This document shows positions 25,844 to 28,729 of a DNA stretch of 28,729 bases, piece after piece. Position numbers and translations under genes: made by a program. Under the pieces are notes generated by a model that was not told where the DNA came from, made no database searches, and was given only the letters and a program-made list of their open reading frames with translations. Each line of letters begins with the position of its first letter. The first letter of the stretch is position 1. This stretch comes from DASQDN01 sp035630195. GTDB lineage: Bacteria > Acidobacteriota > Terriglobia > Bryobacterales > Bryobacteraceae. The stretch is from NCBI GenBank assembly GCA_035630195.1, contig DASQLD010000601.1, forward strand, positions 1-28,729, in the 5' to 3' direction.

Positions 25844-27265
25844 ATGCACAGCGAATCCAATGGATGTCCTGGCTGCGCCAGACCCTTAACACGGCGCAGA
25901 GCTCTCCAACTTGCTTCTAATGGGTTTGGCTATCTTGCGTTCTCGGCGATGGCCGGCGGCGCCACTCCTCTGTTCGGAGCCGAGCGTTCAAAGCCGCACT
26001 TCACACCGAAGGCGAAGAATGTGATCTTCCTCTTTATGCCTGGCGGCGTGTCGCACATGGAGAGCTTCGATCCCAAACCGAAACTGGCCGACTTAGATGG
26101 AAAGCCTGCCAAGCTTGACAGCTATGTCGCTGGTCCAAATCGAAAGTGGTTGCGGCCTTTATGGAAGTTTCAACAGTATGGGCAGTCAGGCGCTCCTGTC
26201 AGCGAGCTGTTTCCACACACGGCAAAGTATGTAGACGACCTCGCCATCGTAAGGTCGATGAAGTCGGAGTTTCCGCTCCATGCGCGGGGTAATATCTTCC
26301 TTCATACCGGGCGGAACATCGGAGGATATCCGAGCATGGGGTCCTGGATCACCTACGGACTCGGCAGCGAGAACAAGAATCTGCCGGGGTATGTGTTGCT
26401 CCGTGACGCCTCAATACCTCCTGGCGGGATCGAGAATTTCTCGAACGGTTTTCTACCTGGCACTCACCAAGCGACACACATTCGCGATGAAGGCGTCCCT
26501 GTTGACAACATCACTCCGGCCGATCGCGATGCGCGGATACAGCGCGCCAAGCTGGACGTGCTCGTGCAGCAGGACAGGGAGTTGTTGAAGGCGACTAGCG
26601 GAGAAGACGCCGTGGAGTCAGCCATCTCGAACTATGAGATGGGATACCGCATGCAATCGCTCGTGCCGGATGTGTTGAATCTGGATAAAGAGTCCGAGAG
26701 CACCAAGAAGCTTTATGGGTTGGACTCAGACGACAAACCGAAAGCCCTCTATGGTCTGCAATGCCTTAGGGCACGACGGCTTGTGGAGGCCGGCGTCCGA
26801 TTTGTCGAGGTTACCTGTCCGAATCTTTTTGGAATGAATGGCACCTGGGATCAGCACACCGATCTGCGGAAGGGTCATGAGACGAATGCTTTTGTTACCG
26901 ACCAAGCCACCGCGGCCTTAATTCACGACTTGAAAGGCCGAGGACTATTGAATGAAACTCTGCTGATCTGGGCCGGCGAATTCGGGCGCACTCCGGATAC
27001 AGGAAATGGCGACGGCCGCGATCATCATCCTGACTGTTTCACGATATGGATGGCGGGCGGAGGGATAAAGGGCGGCGTTACTTACGGAGAAACCGACGAG
27101 TTAGGGAATCAGGTGGTGACCGATCCGGTCACCATTCACGATCTTCACGCAACTATTCTTCATGTGCTCGGCCTGAACCACGAGAGGTTGACCTACCGGT
27201 TTAGCGGACGTGAACAGCGACTCACCGATGTTCATGGCGAGATCATAAAGAAAATTCTGGCTTGA
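25844..27265 (+). CDS. DUF1501 protein, second copy
   Basis: 473 residues. Excellent RBS, AGGAGA (25832-25837), overlapping the upstream TAG. The N-terminus has a cysteine pair and an RRR Tat-type signal (CPGCARPLTRRRALQLAS) followed by a hydrophobic stretch ending around FGAE. Family motifs: FLFMPGGVSHMESFDPKP; WDQHTDL; GEFGRTP (378-384); GRDHHP (391-396). The C-terminus (VTIHDLHATILHVLGLNHERL, ending in the family's LTDVHGE) is typical. It is about 55 residues longer than the 7983 copy. It is sandwiched between two PSCyt1-DUF1549 genes with 9-10 bp gaps, so all three are surely one transcript. It is an alkaline-phosphatase-superfamily relative with no known reaction. Confidence 0.94.
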   Translation: MHSESNGCPGCARPLTRRRALQLASNGFGYLAFSAMAGGATPLFGAERSKPHFTPKAKNVIFLFMPGGVSHMESFDPKPKLADLDGKPAKLDSYVAGPNRKWLRPLWKFQQYGQSGAPVSELFPHTAKYVDDLAIVRSMKSEFPLHARGNIFLHTGRNIGGYPSMGSWITYGLGSENKNLPGYVLLRDASIPPGGIENFSNGFLPGTHQATHIRDEGVPVDNITPADRDARIQRAKLDVLVQQDRELLKATSGEDAVESAISNYEMGYRMQSLVPDVLNLDKESESTKKLYGLDSDDKPKALYGLQCLRARRLVEAGVRFVEVTCPNLFGMNGTWDQHTDLRKGHETNAFVTDQATAALIHDLKGRGLLNETLLIWAGEFGRTPDTGNGDGRDHHPDCFTIWMAGGGIKGGVTYGETDELGNQVVTDPVTIHDLHATILHVLGLNHERLTYRFSGREQRLTDVHGEIIKKILA

Positions 27266-27274
27266 AAGAGCATT

Positions 27275-28729
27275 ATGCGAACGCTGGCACTCGGATTCGC
27301 CTTATCGCTTGGCTGGCTTCATGCCCAAACTGCGAAACAGTCTGATTTTTTCGAGACAAAAGTCCGACCCTTGTTGGTTGGCCGTTGCGCTTCCTGTCAC
27401 GGCGATAAGGTGCAGATGGCCGACATCCAGCTTACGTCGAAAGATGGACTGCACAGATCGAGCGTAGTGGTTCCCGGCGATCCTTCCGCAAGCCGGCTGG
27501 TGCAGGCGCTCCGGCACACCGGCAAAATCAAAATGCCGCCGAACGGAAAGCTTGCGGATCATGAGGTCCAAGCTATTGAGCGATGGGTAGCAGACGGGGC
27601 TGTTTGGCCAGAGGCCGCGATACCAGCGTCTGTTACGACAGGACAGGGACATTGGGCGTTCGTCCCGGTCGGAAAGACGGCGCCGCCAGAGGTCAAGAGG
27701 CAAGAGTGGACCCGCTCGGATATCGATCGGTTTATTCTGGCGCAGCTCGAAAAGAACAATCTCGCCCCTGTTGGTGATGCCAATAAGTACACTCTGCTTC
27801 GACGGGCGACGTTGGATCTTACCGGGTTGCTGCCAACGCCCGCAGACATAGACGCATTTCAGAAAGACTCATCTCCGCAGGCCTTCGAGCGCGTTGTCGA
27901 TCGGCTCCTGGCATCCCCATCCTATGGAGACAGGTGGGGCAGGCACTGGCTGGACGTAACTTACTGGGCGGATACCACCGGGGTCGGCCGGCGAATTCCT
28001 CTGCGCCATGCATGGCGCTACCGCGACTACGTTATCAATTCGTTTAATCAGGACAAGCCGTACGATCAATTCATCCGCGAGCAGATCGCAGGGCCGGATC
28101 ATGCCAAGGGCGACACAAAGAAATCTGCTCCGGACGCCGACGCCCGAGCGGCTACCGGATTTCTCGTCTTGGGGCCGTGGGCATGGTTCTCGTACGATCG
28201 CGAGCAGCTTCGCGTCGATATCGCCGATCTTCAGGCAGATCTCGTCGGCCGTACTTTTTTGGGTATGACAGTCGGATGTGCACGATGTCACGATCACAAG
28301 TTCGACCCCATTCCCAACAAAGACTACTTCGCGATGTCTGGGATGTTTTTGAGCACAAAGACTCTGTCGGCCGGCAATCAAGATGGCGGGATCAATACAG
28401 TACGGCTGCCGGAGACGCTGGAGGATGTGAAACGCTACGCCGCGGATCTGGATGCCTGGGAGCGGAAAGTCGCAGAAGTCGAGGCGGCGGAGAAAGTAAA
28501 CGCAAAGGATCAGGAAGAGATCAAAAAGCGCATTGCGGCGTTGAAGGAGAAGTCGGGCGGGTCGGAGATCGAAGCCAGTATAAAGGCCGCAGAGCAAGAG
28601 CTCGCAGCGGTGAGGAAACGGAGCGGAATCGCGGGCGATCGCCAGATTCTTCCGTTTACCAAGTACATGCGGCCGCGACTGCCGGAGGTCTATGCAGCCG
28701 AGGACATGGAGTTCCCTGCAAATGCGCGG
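27275..28729 (+). CDS. Exported PSCyt1-DUF1549 protein with coiled-coil insert (runs off the right edge)
   Basis: The frame from the ATG at 27275 is open for 485 codons to the end of the window. It starts 9 bp after the DUF1501 stop, with AAGAG just upstream. Signal peptide about 1-18 (FALSLGWLHAQ). PSCyt1 about 23-108, with C38-A-S-C-H42 and KMPPNGKL (M87). DUF1549 about 145-365, with LLRRATLDLTGLLPTPADI, YGDRWGRHWLDVTYWADT and the second haem-like C335-A-R-C-H339 DHKFDPIP. A charged Lys/Glu/Ala-rich helical stretch follows at about 387-449 and is probably a coiled coil. DUF1553 is expected beyond the edge. This is a different subtype from the 22507 protein and probably the fourth gene of the regulator-led unit. 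Confidence 0.92.
   Translation, partial: MRTLALGFALSLGWLHAQTAKQSDFFETKVRPLLVGRCASCHGDKVQMADIQLTSKDGLHRSSVVVPGDPSASRLVQALRHTGKIKMPPNGKLADHEVQAIERWVADGAVWPEAAIPASVTTGQGHWAFVPVGKTAPPEVKRQEWTRSDIDRFILAQLEKNNLAPVGDANKYTLLRRATLDLTGLLPTPADIDAFQKDSSPQAFERVVDRLLASPSYGDRWGRHWLDVTYWADTTGVGRRIPLRHAWRYRDYVINSFNQDKPYDQFIREQIAGPDHAKGDTKKSAPDADARAATGFLVLGPWAWFSYDREQLRVDIADLQADLVGRTFLGMTVGCARCHDHKFDPIPNKDYFAMSGMFLSTKTLSAGNQDGGINTVRLPETLEDVKRYAADLDAWERKVAEVEAAEKVNAKDQEEIKKRIAALKEKSGGSEIEASIKAAEQELAAVRKRSGIAGDRQILPFTKYMRPRLPEVYAAEDMEFPANAR

Overview
The window looks like a chromosomal stretch of an Acidobacteriota genome, most likely of the Solibacter/Bryobacter type. This is inferred from gene content: two Oar-like TonB-dependent receptors of 1,078-1,137 residues with an N-terminal carboxypeptidase-regulatory domain, several Planctomycetes-type cytochrome proteins (PSCyt1/DUF1549/DUF1553/DUF1587), DUF1501 proteins, a CRTAC1-like propeller and TPR proteins. 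Almost every product carries a Sec or Tat export signal, so this is an envelope locus. There are 16 genes; the two at the window edges are incomplete. I saw no tRNA, rRNA, IS element or CRISPR. No gene-free stretch exceeds 300 bases; the longest is 1883-2060 (178 bp), which is a promoter region.

Layout. (1) 1-456, minus: start of a DUF1587-type cytochrome protein, divergent from a short neutral-ceramidase-like protein (497-1882). (2) 2061-11376, plus: TonB receptor, strong hairpin, Ig-like/DUF1549/DUF1553 protein, DUF1501 protein and a PPC-domain protein. (3) 11383-12915, minus: an exported TPR protein. (4) 12882-16971, plus: TPR protein, seven-repeat FG-GAP/ASPIC protein and seven-haem cytochrome c with TPRs, joined by two 4-bp start/stop overlaps. 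(5) 16982-21661, minus: a second TonB receptor followed by a coupled sulfatase. (6) 21775-28729, plus: a FadR/FCD regulator, PSCyt1-DUF1549-DUF1553 protein, DUF1501 protein and a further PSCyt1-DUF1549 protein running off the window. Gaps in this last unit are 9-10 bp.

The most interesting signal is regulatory. The FadR-like perfect palindrome TGGTCTGACCA lies in the promoter region of the first TonB receptor (2019-2029). It occurs again between the second TonB receptor and the divergent FadR-family gene (21729-21739). The identity extends to 15 bp. A degenerate copy (12 of 15) touches the start codon of the DUF1549 gene at 5528. At 2061 the operator abuts a good promoter, TTGAAA-N17-TATGAT. 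Upstream of that lie three TACTA repeats spaced exactly 11 bp, as expected for a tandem OmpR/PhoB- or SARP-like activator site. I infer one regulon: a FCD-domain ligand sensor controlling two outer-membrane importers, a sulfatase and two sets of exported cytochrome/DUF1501 proteins. This would be an uncharacterised system for acquiring and processing some, perhaps sulfated, polymer or amphiphile. The substrate cannot be read from the sequence.
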